Shown: positions 41,001-53,586, counted from the first letter of the stretch. The stretch is 64,000 bases of DNA from Phaseolus vulgaris (GCF_000499845.2 NC_023751.2:35267309-35331308); one strand, 5' to 3'. A program made the numbers and translations. The notes: generated from the sequence alone by a model not told the origin.

Positions 41001-44000
41001 ATTGAGTGTTAATACCCGAAAGATCACTGCATGCACACTGAAACATATTTTGGAGAGAGAGAAGAAGAGAATAAGGTCTGACTTAAGGGAACATGGGAAA
41101 ACGCCAAAGGGAATGAAGCCAATGGTCACCGCCCACTAAAAATTTGGGTATGTCTGATGCATGAAGAAAGAGAGAAGAAAGAAACAAGTTTTCCTTTGAA
41201 GTTTGAAGAAGGCGTGCCCGACACCAACCCCTCCTTGTGGCTCGCCTTTTCAAGTTCTCCCCAACATGGATTCTCTTTGCAGTGCCAAACCCATCACTTC
41301 TCTCAAGAGATAGGACTAGATTCTACTTTCACACTTTTTGCTCCTATCGTCATCTTTAAAACCTACATTCCTCACCAAACCATTTCTTTTTGCCTTAACA
41401 TCCTCGTATTCACAACTTACACTGCCATTAATTCATCACTCTTCATTAGGTTTACTTCATCTATTACGTTATAGTAGGTGTGTGTATCAGTTTAGTCAGA
41501 TGTGTTTATTACTTGTTTGAATGAGGTTTTTATCCAGTTTTGGAGGTGATCAAGGATTATTTTTTGATAAGGATTGTAACACATTTGAAATGAAATGGTT
41601 GATATTTATTTATTTATTTTTGTTAATAAAAAAATTACTGTCATTAACTCATCAGTGTTCATTAGGTTTATCTTCCGTTTATAAACTTCTTTTAACTCAG
41701 ATGTTTCTCCTTTAAAAGAAACCAGCTTCTTTTGCTGCTGCAAGTTTCAGATTGGTCATTCAGTTCTGTTTCTCTGTTGTCAAAACCATTTGTATGTTGA
41801 ACTGTTAGAACAATGGTTCTTCCAAATAAATATCAGTACTTTCAGAAATTAGTTTCTAACTTTCAATTGGAAAATGTTTAATTTCACAAGCAAATAAACA
41901 TTTCTAGACGAATATACTCTTTCGAGGAATAAAAGTGATTTTGGAGTCGTTCACGAATTAGAAGAATCACTTTATTTCATAAGCTTGACAAGGTAAAAAA
42001 TTACCATAGAAGTTATGGAACTACAACTAGCTAGCTACCACCACTTCATCATCCCCAAATGGATTAATCAAGTGAACAAATATTGCTAGTTGGGTATGCA
42101 ATAATAGTTTTATTTAACTATAGAAAAGAGATAAAAAGGAAGAAGAAAAAATCTGTGGTTTAAACCAAGCAACTAGGGTTGTTGGTGAATGGGGAAATAT
42201 TTGAAGAAGCATATAATATGAATAATGGTGTCTGCTTTCTGATTTGCATGAAAAATTTAAGAAAGCAGAGATGGTATTGAATTAATGATAGAAGCTTTTT
42301 CCCTTTTAAAAGACTCCACTTCCACTCTTAGTGCCATCATTGCAGCTGAGTTGGTGGGCATGCATGGGTTGCTTTAACACCCTTTCATATCGACTTTGTT
42401 TATTCTTTTTTGGTAGGAATGAAGGAATTCCTTTGCTTCATCACCTTCTATATTTCTCTTTCTTTATTCATTCATTCATTCATTCTCACTCAGCCCTTGT
42501 GCCACCACTTTCCCACACTTTGACTGTGAGAACAGTGGCAAATTTTAAGAATGGTTAATTAATGCACAATCAACAACAAGGGCACGTGCATTAGTCTTAA
42601 GCCACATTAACTGTGGATAATCAAGGCTAAAAGGAAGAGTGAACAGCAATAATGGTTTTAGTGATTGCTCCAAATCTGCTGTGTCTGTCTTCAAACGTAC
42701 GTTTTGCAGCGTTAATAATCGACACAACAGTAACCATGACAACTGTTATCGTTGTCGTCGTCTATTCGGATGGATGGGCACGGTGCCAATTTAGATTCTC
42801 TTTTTTCACAGTTCAATAATAATAGAGGAAAGATATGTAGCCATGTTAAAAAAATAAACACATGCTTTTATTTTGATTACAATAATTACTTAAAATTTCA
42901 TTAATTATGGTAAGATTATAAAATTGTGTATACTTCTTTTGGGTTTGTCTTCTCATACGAAAGGATATTCCAAGTAGGCAAGGGTGTGTTTTCGTTATTT
43001 TTGGTATTTTATATACAGGAGAAAACAAACCTGCAATTTGGAATGAAACCAACTTCTAAGCTTATATATACTTAACTTTGTATCCATAAGAAACTAGGGG
43101 GAAGTTACTCTCTTTTGCATAGATGTTTAAGAAAGAAAAATAATAATAAAACTTTCTAAACTTGTTAAAATGATTATAATCACAAACATGAAAAAAGTAA
43201 TAAAATACTAGGCTTAGGTTCTAATGAAATATTCCTCCTGTTATGGCATAGGTTTAAGAGCATGTATAAAGTTGAATTTTGTAATACTCAATTATAAATA
43301 AACCCTGTTCCCATAGCAGTTGGGACTTTTTGGATATTGTGTCTGAGTGTAACTTAAAAAATATTAATATGCAGTGAGACATGGAACTAAACTCCTTCAA
43401 TGTACATCATTTACTCAGGTGTAGTTTTAAATGTACATCTGAAGCATGATTTAATCTGAATACCTAAAATTCCAAAACCTAATTAATTAGAAATGTTTGC
43501 AATAGCAGTTGGTGTAGTATACCTGAGAAGAAGTTACGAACTTTTCTGGGCTTCAGTTTGGTGTGGTGATAAAACTTCTGCTTTGGGCCTCAGCTTTTGA
43601 CACCCATTAAGATGACACTTTTATGCATATGCTGCTTTGGGTCGTGACACACACTGAACATCGACCATCATATTCCCAAAATGTTTTTGTGAGTTTTCTT
43701 CACAAACCTCACATCATCCATCGTGTCAATTGTCAAACATCGATCATAGGGTTAATTTCTTGATGTGATATATGGACTATGCCTTCTCCCAGTAATGTCA
43801 AAAAGTTACCGTAGAAATTAAGGTAGATATATTTGAACTTTATGAATTATATTATTCGTAATATCATTTTTGAAATATTATATTTTTTCTGTCAAATCAA
43901 TACTTTTTTCAAAACAAATTGCATAGATCTTGAGTACATGAAAAGAAAATGACATAGTTAAATTGATATAATCAAGTATGTACATGTTATAACATTCTAT

Positions 44001-44834
44001 CGTGAATTAAAGAAAAAAAAATTAAGATATTATTCATATGAAAATTGTTATCTCCTCATATTTGCTTTATTTATAATTATAATTTCATTTTATTATTTGT
44101 AATGATACTATTTTTCCCATATGTATAAAACAAGAACAAATATTTTACAATTATTAATAAAAGACAACACATTTTGTTATATGAAGAATTGCTTAACTGT
44201 TTATTATAACATAACATACTTTCAACTTAAAAAAATAAAATGATTAATTACTGAATTTTTTCTTTATATATTATTTATTTTATTAACTTTTATTCAATAT
44301 TTAACTCCAAATTACACTGCGCTCTAGCAAAATATAAAAACTTTGCACATTGTTTAATAAGAATTTTATTGGTTGTACCACAAAATAAATTATTTCCATA
44401 ATTTTTCTTTTCAAATACAAAGAATCAAGTCCAATTTATTATTTTATAAATCTCTCTAAAATATAATTTAATTTTTTTAAAACATAAAATTTTGTTAAGA
44501 AATTTAATGATCACTAAGCACTTACATTAATTAGTTAGAGAATATCTTAACTTACTCAGTGGTTTTAAGCTTTCACAATTTAATTATGTTAAAATTAATC
44601 AAATTTTAGGTTAACTATATTGAGATTTGACAAGTACGATTAATCGTATTGACCTCTCGACTAGCCTTGAGTTGAACTCATAAAACAAAAAAATAGTTTT
44701 TTTATTTTTCCTATATATTAATTGTGAAACCCTAAGAGTAAATCTTTGTTACTTAGAAAGTACGGTACCCAATTAGCATCAGATACCTTGTCCTTGTGAA
44801 CTCAAAGTTGCTCGTTAGCTTCAGTTTCCCTACA
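38058..44834. other. Intergenic region, 6.8 kb, no supported gene
   Basis: The stretch at 39293-39620 looks like the reversed 3' end of a 5'-truncated L1-type LINE (see separate entry). Short open frames at 40912-41139 and 41157-41474 (+ strand) have no recognisable domain, splice context or composition that would support a gene. The 42300-42560 and 43500-43800 stretches are less AT-rich but I recognise nothing there. Confidence 0.5.
39293..39620 (-). mobile_element. Possible 5'-truncated LINE (L1-type) 3' end
   Basis: On the - strand the segment ends in a terminal word 'ctctgttgataaaaaa', preceded by 'ttttatttatt'. Similar 'gctgataaaaaa' ends recur in either orientation at about 26900, 28655, 33900, 36716 and 38790. 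A shared A-rich end with variable 5' sequence fits LINE-type target-primed copies. No coding part is left, so the family is inference. Confidence 0.35.
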
Positions 44835-47288
44835 TTACATGCCCTCCTCTGAATGGGATAACTTTCTTTTCAGGACCTCGTTTTCCTTTCTCAGTTTCAT
44901 GATTTTCTGTTTAAGCGTTTCTACATGCCAATTTGCGGTCATTTCTTGCTGCTGGTCCACCAGCTTTCCTTTACAAATCAGTACTGCAGGGTTCAGAAAA
45001 GCTTCCCATTTATTTTTAGGAATAATAAGACGAAACTATGCTCAAAATATAACAATAAATTGCTATTGAACAGAATACAGACATGGGAATAAAATCAGCC
45101 TTACATTCCTTTTCCAGATTTTGGATTTTTCTGTTTAATTCGTTTTTTTCTTCCTGTTCAACCGAAAGACATTCCTTCAAGTCCTGAACCTCAGAATTAT
45201 CTGTCAGATGATTAATGATGAGCAAAACAAACAAATCTTCAGCCCACATGACCTAACATAAAGATATATCAGAAACTTGAGGCAAAGAAAATCCATGCAT
45301 TTTACTGGTAAACAAAATGCCTTACATTTTGATTCCACTTCAACATGCAGTTGGTCCAATCTCATTGCTAGAACCTGCATATGACTTTTATGTGCAGCTA
45401 AATCTCCATGGAGTTGGCTTATAGTTGCTTCATATGTTGCTTTCTCATGTAGAGATTCCCTGAAAGAGGTCACCCAATGACCATCAACAGAACAAAACAT
45501 TTAAGTTCAGTGATTGGCATATTTTTCCGAATAAATAAATTAGTGGTTGAAAGTATATAGTCCCTGAACACTGCAAATTATATCTAAGGCCACGTATGTG
45601 CATTTATTCAGTTAAATTAATCCCCATATCAATGATGTCGTGAATCTCTATGAATAATTTGAGTTCGACAATTAACCATGTTCGATTGTCTTACGACTTT
45701 GCAACTTCTCAATTTGAAGACAAAAATTTCACTCACTTATACGTCAGCAAATTAGAATCATTGGATGTGAAGATCAAACAATGCATATTTTATTTGGATA
45801 AATTCGATGTACGCCAAATATGACTTATTTGTGCTCGGATATGATAAGCCTATATGATACAATGATTCGATTTCTAATAATATATTAAAAATTAAAAATA
45901 TAATAAGTATATAATTATAATTGTAAAAATCTAAATTAAAATCATATTTTCAGATATTGTCCAAATGAGAATTATAAATTATTATTGTTATGCATTACTT
46001 TTTATTATTTACACATAAGAATAACACTATCAATTTCTGTACTTTTTAAAATAATTCATAAAGAACAATTTTACCCTTTAGTTTATGAAGCAACAATAAT
46101 TATATATTTCTATATCAAATACTTACGTGGTTTAGGGTTAATAACTTTTTTTTTTGCATATAAATGATTTAAAGGTTGAATATTTTATCATATATATTTG
46201 ACGAGGGAAATAAATAAAAGTATTAGTGTTTATATGTTTTGATAGTCCATTGAGTGTGTTGGTGAAGTATCTTAAAATATTAATATCTATTAAACATGTA
46301 TAAATAAAACGAATTAAAAATGAAACTTCATATACTCTATTTAATGATTGTAATTTATTTATTGCATGAGTATATCAAATCCCGCTTCAACATGGAAATA
46401 TAGATACCATATATGTAATTTTTCATCCTTCACGGACTAATATATCTTTGAAAAAATAATTGACTAACCATTAAAATTTTACTGAATCTGCAAAATATAC
46501 TCACTTAACTTGAGCTTCCAAACACGCAATTTGTTGTTCGTATTCTCGCTTAAGCAATTCCGTATCCTTCCTATGTCCCTGCTCCAAACACAAAATCCGA
46601 ACCATAACATATCACACAACCGCGTTGCTAATATTCTCTTTCACAATCAAATCACAGAGCAGAAGATAAAAACAAAAACTCGGAAGCAACTCACGTCTTC
46701 TTTAAGCGAAACTTCATTTTTCGCTCTCTCCAATTCTTCTTTCAAATTCAGGCATTTTGTACGGTAATCAAGCTGTAGCGTCACAACATGCTCAATTTTA
46801 AATAAAAAATTTCAGAAAATGTTTCCAAATTTAAATTGCAATCACAAGTTAGGTCACAAAAAATTCTGTAATCGAAGTACCTGATCCGCTAGATTCTTCA
46901 AGGACTCCGAGTACAGTTTTGCCAACCTGTCATTTTCTGCAACACTACAAAACAAATTTAGCAGCTAAATTACAACACGTGAAAATTTTAAATGTGTATT
47001 ATTATAGTTACGAACCTCTTTTGAGGGCGTTGGAAGCGACTTGGAGTGATTCACGCATCTTGAACTCTGCGTTGTAGTTGGATTGCAGCAACTGCATCTC
47101 CGAAATGCCGCTCTTAGCATCCTGAACAGATGAACGCAAAATTGAAAAACGAACAAAAAATCAAATGTGTTAGGATTATCATTGATGCTAACTGAAAATC
47201 AATAATAATCAGATTTTACTAAAACCTCGTAGATCTGATCGAACGCAGAGAGAAGTGACTCCATTTCTTCGTCACTGGTTGCCGCCAT
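44835..47288 (-). CDS. At-4/1-like coiled-coil protein
   Basis: Eight exons on the - strand: 47288-47226, 47121-47016, 46936-46881, 46772-46695, 46578-46505, 45459-45326, 45200-45105 and 44983-44835. All junctions are GT-AG, and the phases join cleanly to 251 aa, with stop TAA at 44837-44835. The N-terminus MAATSDEEMESLLSAFDQIY and the ENDRLAKLYSESLKNLADQ stretch resemble Arabidopsis At-4/1 as I recall it. At-4/1 is a plant-specific protein of about 28 kDa, identified through interaction with a tospovirus movement protein and linked to vascular and plasmodesmal transport. Almost the whole chain is Glu/Lys/Leu-rich with heptad-like spacing, typical of extended coiled coil; no enzyme motif or membrane span is seen. 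The ATG at 47288 is chosen because it begins the conserved N-terminus. The frame stays open upstream to an ATG at 47531 inside a MITE, which is probably not used. The family name is from recall. Confidence 0.78.
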
Positions 47289-47412
47289 TTTTGTTCTTGT
47301 TTGTTGTTCCCTTAACAAATTCAAATTATCTATTTTCCAACTACGAACGAGTGATATAGGTTTCGGCCAGATTTGAGAAACGGGCTTTGGCCCAGTTCTC
47401 ATTCTCATCTTA

Positions 47413-47717
47413 TGGGCAATTTCTTCCTGCACGTCCAAGTTTTCTTCCTGCACCTCCATAGAAGATGTGAAATGATAATTGTGCCTCTTTTTCATCTTTT
47501 TCATTGACACCCTTGTATTTTTAAAATCCATAAAATATTCTTCCGAATTCGAGAATTTAAAATAAATTGTATTCTGAATAGAATTCAGAAGATTTATGGA
47601 TTATATAATTTAAAATTGAAAAAAAAAACCCTGCACCTCTTGTCAAAGGGTAGTTTTGGAATAAAAAGATGTATAGAGGTGCAGAAAGAAACTATGGAAG
47701 TGGAGAAGAAATTGCCC
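47413..47717. mobile_element. MITE with GC-rich 'ctgcacc' ends, just upstream of the At-4/1-like gene
   Basis: The inverted ends are TGGGCAATTTCTTCCTGCAC and, on the right, 'gaagaaattgcc'. The 7 bp catctta lie on both sides (47406-47412 and 47717-47723). Inner words 'cttcctgcacctcc' and 'tagaggtgcagaaagaaac' link it to the elements at 53.0-54.4 kb. It sits 125 bp before the ATG of the At-4/1-like gene, so it is part of the promoter or 5' leader. Confidence 0.7.
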
Positions 47718-48399
47718 ATCTTAGTTTGTTTAATAAAACTCTTAATGAATTATTGATCACATTACGTGAATAATATTCTATGAGTAAGTTTTATTAATTT
47801 TACTCTGTTCTCTATCTCTATATATCAAATTTCATATAAGTTATTATTAGGTACATTAAGTCTACAAAATTTTATGTAATTTTAAAACTAGTTTTTTTTG
47901 GTGAGTCAAAATGTCGGTTATAAAATTTCATCAAATTGCTTCATTTTAACATGATATAGTTTTAAAGTATAAACAAAATTTGGTTATAATATTTCAGATC
48001 AAGAAATTTTTAATTTATCTAAAATTTAGTAAAGATCGCGACAAAAAAAAATCTTATAAAAAAATGAACATCTTTTACTGAGTTATTGATGAGGTGGAAT
48101 CTCACATTTTTATAAATAGAGCTATAGATAGTTATTAGACATGAGATTTTCACTTATGAGGGATGAGCAAAATTTGAATGAAGGTTAAATAATATTTCCA
48201 CATTTCAATAACTGAAAAGGAGAAAAACGAACAAAACAATTATAAGTATGAAAATGTGAGCTGAAGCAAGTCTTCCTACTACGGAGGTGTTCTTATTTTT
48301 TTTCTTAATTATTTGGTCATATTAAGTATTACGATGTTGTAACCATATTGAAAATATAATACAATAAATAAATATAAATATATATATATATATAAATAT
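47718..48399. other. AT-rich spacer
   Basis: Non-coding sequence with an imperfect AT run near 48370-48399. The stretch 'ggtggaatctcacatttttataaatag' at about 48100 faintly recalls TRIM-like LTR words but is too decayed to call. Confidence 0.45.
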
Positions 48400-49067
48400 A
48401 AAGGGGATTCCTCTGCTTTTAATTTTTTTCTTCTTATGTTATCCTTATATTAATATTTAATTTTATTATTGTATTATGATCATTGTGTCATTTCTTATTC
48501 CCCTCTTAACTACTCTTAATTTTGGAGGAAAATTGAAAGAGAGGTGGATCAGCGGTTATGAATGGAAAGATATAATTTATTTTGAAAATTAATTGCATAA
48601 TGAAAGAGAGTGTCTGTTTTATGAGAGAGAAATAAATTTAATAAAATATTTGAAATAAATGGAGCAACTGTTTTGAATTGAGATAATTTATTTTGAAAAT
48701 TAATTGCATAAGAGGGAGTGTATGTTTTATGAAAGAGAAATAAATATTAGAAAATGTGAGTAGTGGTTATAAAGAAGTAGTTTTCACCAGTTATATTCAC
48801 TTCCTTACAAGCACTACTCACATCTCCTAATATTTATTTCTTTCTCATAAAAGAGACACCCTCTCATTATGCAATTAATTTTCAAAATAAATTATCTCTT
48901 TCGATTCAAAACGGTTGCTCCATTTATTTCAAATATTTTATTAAATTTATTTCTCTCTAGAAGAATAAGAAATGACACAATGACCATAATACAATAATAA
49001 AATTAAATATTAATATAAGGATAAAATAGGAAAAAAAATTAAAAGCAGTTAAGAGAAGAATCCCTTT
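48400..49067. mobile_element. Fold-back (long inverted repeat) element, about 668 bp
   Basis: The left arm runs from aaaggggattcctctgcttt and the right arm ends with its near-complement 'aaagcagttaagagaagaatcccttt'. Matching blocks continue inward: 'tattgtattatgatcattgtgtcatttcttatt' faces 'aataagaaatgacacaatgaccataatacaata', and 'aattaattgcataatg' faces 'cattatgcaattaatt'. The left arm contains an internal duplication of about 115 bp (near 48570 and 48682) that the right arm lacks. No transposase or target duplication was found. Confidence 0.8.
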
Positions 49068-50360
49068 GTAAATAGGTATAGATACAAAGTTATTGAAAAT
49101 TAATCATAATATTAAATGCATGGGAAATATTAAATTAACTTTCATTAAAATATTTCTTCCTAAAGACAGTTGTAACCATCTACCCTTAGTTTTATTTTTT
49201 CGATTTAGATGAAATTAGAAAGGAGAGAAATAAATGTGATAAGGTAATCATGACATGGTTATTGTCAATGAAAAATATGATGAGCATGGTGACAACCTTA
49301 AAAGTGAGAAATATCACTCATTATTTGCAGTGTTTAGAGCTTAAACAATTTTGGGAATTTTGTAAAGGAGAAGAAACAAATTGACTTTTAAGAAAAACTT
49401 TATTTTGAATTCCAAACAACAAATTAGTGCAGGTAGAATTTGTGATAAGATTGCAAATTCTTTAGTGCTTCTCAATATAAACCCTTGTTTAAAGTTAAGT
49501 CATAGATGCAAGTCTAATGTGAACTAAGATAAGACTATTGGTTTTTCTGATATTCCATGAACCGTTTTAATCAAATGAATAAAAACAGTTATTGAGAAGT
49601 TACTGTATGTGGTCCATTTTTGAACTGATATTCAACCCACTAATCATGCAAATTCGCTACTCCCGCGTATATCTCCGTGATTGAATTCCATATTGGTCAG
49701 AATTCTATGTTTTAGGTTAGTAAACCAACTCTTTCAGAAACAAAACACCATCATATTGAGCCCGTGAAAGTCTAGAAAAGTGGAAACACAAGGTATGCAA
49801 GCAAATCAATTTGCAATGCTTACAGTTTGATCTGAATATTGTTATTGTTTTAACAAAGACAACTTCCATTGGCATGCAATGAATCAAAATGACTAGTTAG
49901 GATGTTCAGAATAACCACTTTGAGTATCTTGGTATTTCTTAAAAAATTGAGTTCAAGGAGTAGTGATATAGCCTTTTCCATTCTGTCAAGCTAAAACGTA
50001 GCTTAAATACATATCACTAACGGAAGGGAAGATAATAATCAAATTTGGGAAAATTTTGTTCAAACTAAGAATATTTTCATTATGATGGAACCAAGTCTTC
50101 TGACAGAAAACTTCCCATATATATGAAGATCAGCCTGGACTTTATTTAAAGAAAATCAAGTGTACACCAGTTTAATTGAATACTATACTACTTAACAGCA
50201 AATCGTGTGTCTTGCACTATATTAAACAAAGTGCAAGAGGGGCACGGAATGGTAGTGATGAACAAAAAGTGAATAAAAATGCTGCTTTACTACTAATACC
50301 GTGAACAACACAATGGCATATTATGCATCTGCGTGGAACAAAGAAGTAATGATAGCATGG
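49068..50360. other. Spacer and 3' flank of the PAP28-like gene
   Basis: AT-rich DNA without a supported gene. The part nearest 50360 should be the 3' UTR of the PAP28-like gene. Open frames on the + strand here and across 50301-50669 are antisense shadows or chance. Confidence 0.5.
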
Positions 50361-52873
50361 TCATCTAACCTGCCAAAGGATTTGTTCATCAATCTTGCTC
50401 AGCTTCTCATCATCAAGGCGTTTCCAAGTCAAGATTCTCTGCACGCCCATCCAGGAATTTTTTCCCTTCTGAAGTTCAGCCTGTATAATCCTTGCTCTTC
50501 TGGGCCACCCTGCTTTCCCATAGCCATGGTATCCAAAGCCACCACCATAACAAAACCATATGCCATCCAAGTTTCCACAAAAGTCATTGGTGTGGTCATG
50601 GCCTATGAACACAGCCTTCACATTTCCCATGGAGACAAAGGTCTGCAAGACCCCCGAGTTCACTCTTGAACACGCCACAGCCTCTTGATATTGGCCTACA
50701 ATCTCTTTATAGAACAGTTGCGGAATTTCTGGGATAGGGATGTGGAAAAATGCAAGTGCGAGGGGTTTAATTGTGGAAATAGCATCAGTAGAATGAAGAG
50801 AATCCTGATTTTGTCCCTGTTAGTGTGTGACCAGCAAGATGTTAATGGGGTCTACATCTGGGAAACCTCCATCAAGGGAATGGAAAGGCCGTGTCCTATG
50901 AATAACAGAAGTGCGTAATTGCATTATTGCATGAAAAATAAACAATATTCTGCCAAGAGAACTAAAGTTTTTCATTCCTAAAAGAGTGAAACCATGGAAA
51001 CAAATGTTGTCACTCTAGTAAGATTTCGTGCATTTATTTATGACCCTTGTGTGTTCAAGGCAGAAATTGATTCCTTATCTGACATGCCTACGCTATTCTG
51101 TAACTTTCCAAAGGACGACAGACATTTTTTTCCACCTGGTGATTTATGCAAAACTAATAGTGCATCAATACACTTGCACACAATTCACTTTGCTCTATTC
51201 CCCTTGAGCCACTTTTCTACTATACAATTAAATAAATATTATTTAACAAAGCTCATGTATCTTGTATCCACAAATTCTTTCATACTTCCGATTGAGAATA
51301 TTGTTGAAAAACTGAAAACGTATGAAACTACTACCAAGGAAACAAAAGGAAAAAATTATGAAAATTGTATTTTTATGCAGAAATATAAGTCAACGAAAAC
51401 AATCATGAGCATGCAGCATGTCAGAATTGAAGAATAGAGAGGTAATATTGAGTCTCTTCAAAATCATAACCAAAATTAGTATGATTAGCAACCGGCAACA
51501 ATATTCAGATTTTGTTGTTACCTGGAATTCTTGAGAAACACGGCGAAGCCAGTGAAGTTGAGACTCCTTGATCCATCCATAAGTTCGAATTCCCTGATAA
51601 ACAGCCCTGTCTCCACTGTCAAGAAAGAAAAGATTCAAAACAGTGCTGTTTGCCAACATGGACCCTGGGGCACCATACACTCTTAGGTCATAATTCCCAA
51701 ATCCATCAATTTTAGTCATCAAGCCACCTTTAGTAGGATCATCATCTGATGGGTTGATTTGTGAAACTGAATAATCCATAAGGGAAATTAAGGACATTAA
51801 CTCTTCACGATTCATCGTCGATTCTTGGTCATGGTTTCCCAACACTGCTGCCCAAGGAAGTCCTGATTCCATAGCCGGACCAAAGGCTCTAAACAGAGAT
51901 TCTGCAGCATCATGTGCACTTGATCCGAAAATGTTATCTCCTAATTGCAAGAACTGAATCCATGTTAATTAGGCAGTAGAACATGCAAAGAAACACACTC
52001 ATGTCATGGGAAACAGTTCAGAATTGAAAGAACAAAAAAATCCTGTTGAGTACCATATGGCAACTCACAACAAAAGTTTTAGTGACATCCTCTATTTTTA
52101 TTTGATGTCATATTCAAATTTGTTTCATAGTTCGAAAACTTATCACACGGATTTGATATATATATATATATATATACATTGTGTGTATAATTTTTTTTCT
52201 GAAAATATTAGTGGAAAACTAAATAAAACAATTTGAATATGAAACATAATTTAAAGTATAATCCTTAAAATTACTTAAATTAAAAAATGTCTGATATATA
52301 ATTTCTATATAGCAACACTCAGCAAATTACCGTTACAAACAAAGCACCAAAATTGATCAGATTAGGAACGTGCAATTTCATCACAATACCATTTTTCCCT
52401 ATTTTGGCAAGCGCACAAAATCCAATTTCACCCATGGATATAAAAAGAAAGAAAATAATAAAAGTACCAGTAAAGGCAATAAAATCTGGATTCTCTGCCT
52501 GAATGATCCGCTTCAGAAACCGAGTGGTGTTAAGATCTGAACAAAACTCGAACTCAGAAGGCAGCACGTCCCTGCAACGGGTTAGGCTTCCACTGCCATA
52601 GTGCATATCAGCCACCTGCGACGAGAACATGATGAAGAGTTAAACGCAGTGGTTTTACACAATTTTCTAAGCACAAATAGAAAGCGATAGAGAAACCTGG
52701 AGGATCTTGAAGGTACCGTCAGAAGAGAAGCGGAGGGGCAGGTTGGGGTGCTTCTTGATGCGCACCGTTTCGTTGCCAAGGAAGAAGTGTGATAGTAAGT
52801 TTTGCGTGAGGTGAAGAATTGCGAGGAGAAACGTGAGGTAGAGAACAGAGTGCCTCCAGTTTTCTGAATCCAT
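50361..52873 (-). CDS. PAP28: PAP28-type (probable inactive) purple acid phosphatase
   Basis: Four exons on the - strand: 52873-52697, 52615-52468, 51940-51522 and 50816-50361. GT-AG junctions fit and the total is 399 aa, near the length I recall for Arabidopsis PAP28. MDSENWRHSVLYLTFLLAIL begins with a hydrophobic stretch (about residues 9-32) that looks like a signal anchor. Metallophosphoesterase motifs in order: ADMHYG (Asp62), TGDNIF (109-113), GNHDQ (143-147), FFHIPIPE (His273) and GHDH (320-323). In the second motif Phe113 stands where classical purple acid phosphatases have the iron-binding Tyr of GDxxY. The family is therefore usually called inactive, although the other metal ligands are kept. 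The ATG at 52873 is chosen by family alignment; an in-frame ATG at 52993 would add 40 residues and bury the hydrophobic segment. It is probably a secretory-pathway or membrane-anchored phosphoesterase of unknown substrate. Confidence 0.88.
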
Positions 52874-53025
52874 TACCTTTTCCTTCTTCCTCTGCCTCAC
52901 AGATCGGAGTTCATTGGTCGTTAAGAACTGCAACAACTGTATCTTCCTTCGCATGTCAACTCCATCCTGGGCCTCACTTCTTGGGCTTTCCATGGGTGGG
53001 TTTATCGCCCAAACAATGCTGCATG

Positions 53026-53586
53026 GGCTTCTTCTTCCTGCACCCCTACATTTTTCTTCCTGCACCCCAAAATTTTCTAAATCCCGAAACTGGCCTTAAT
53101 CTTTTACTTGAAAAATGACACCGTGGTTACCGGAAGTAGGGATCTGGGAGTGTGCTAGGATTCATCAATCTGGAACAGAATATTTTTTCTGGATGAGAGG
53201 TGTTTTGGAAGCAATTTTTGCATAAATTATTGATTTCCAGATTGCTAAATCCGAAAGCCTAATTTTGTTATAGATTCGTGGATCCGAAATGCTTTTTTTT
53301 GAATTACGGATTTCAAAATCTGGAATGCATACTTCTGTTACGAATTGGTAGATCTGGAATGCTTTTTCTGAATGTGAAATGCATATTTTGAATTACGGAT
53401 TGATGGATCCGAAATTTTACCAGTGCCAATCCGAAATTTTTTCGGATTCCATAATCCATAATGCAAAAAAAATAAATGCAGTTCAAGTGCATATAAGGGT
53501 TTTTAAAAAATAATAGGGACAATTTGGTCTTTGCATAACATTGTGGGGGTGCAGGAAGAAAAATGTAGGGGTGCAGGAAGAAACTG
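53026..53586. mobile_element. MULE-type MITE, family 'ctgcacccc', element 1
   Basis: It is flanked by an exact 9-bp duplication, tgctgcatg (53017-53025 and 53587-53595), the size made by Mutator-type transposases. Ends carry two spaced copies of 'cttcctgcaccc' on the left and 'gggtgcaggaag' on the right. The interior has short degenerate repeats of 'attacggatt..tggatccgaaat' type. There are no coding domains. It begins about 150 bp upstream of the PAP28-like ATG. Confidence 0.82.

Noticed and set aside
40912..41474. Two consecutive open frames on the + strand (75 and 105 codons)
   Set aside because: Neither shows a family resemblance, and the second is Ser/Phe/Thr-rich without structure. They could be a small transcript, but sequence alone does not support a gene.
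50301..50669. Open frame of 122 codons, + strand
   Set aside because: Antisense to the last exon of the PAP28-like gene, which has clear phosphoesterase motifs on the other strand.
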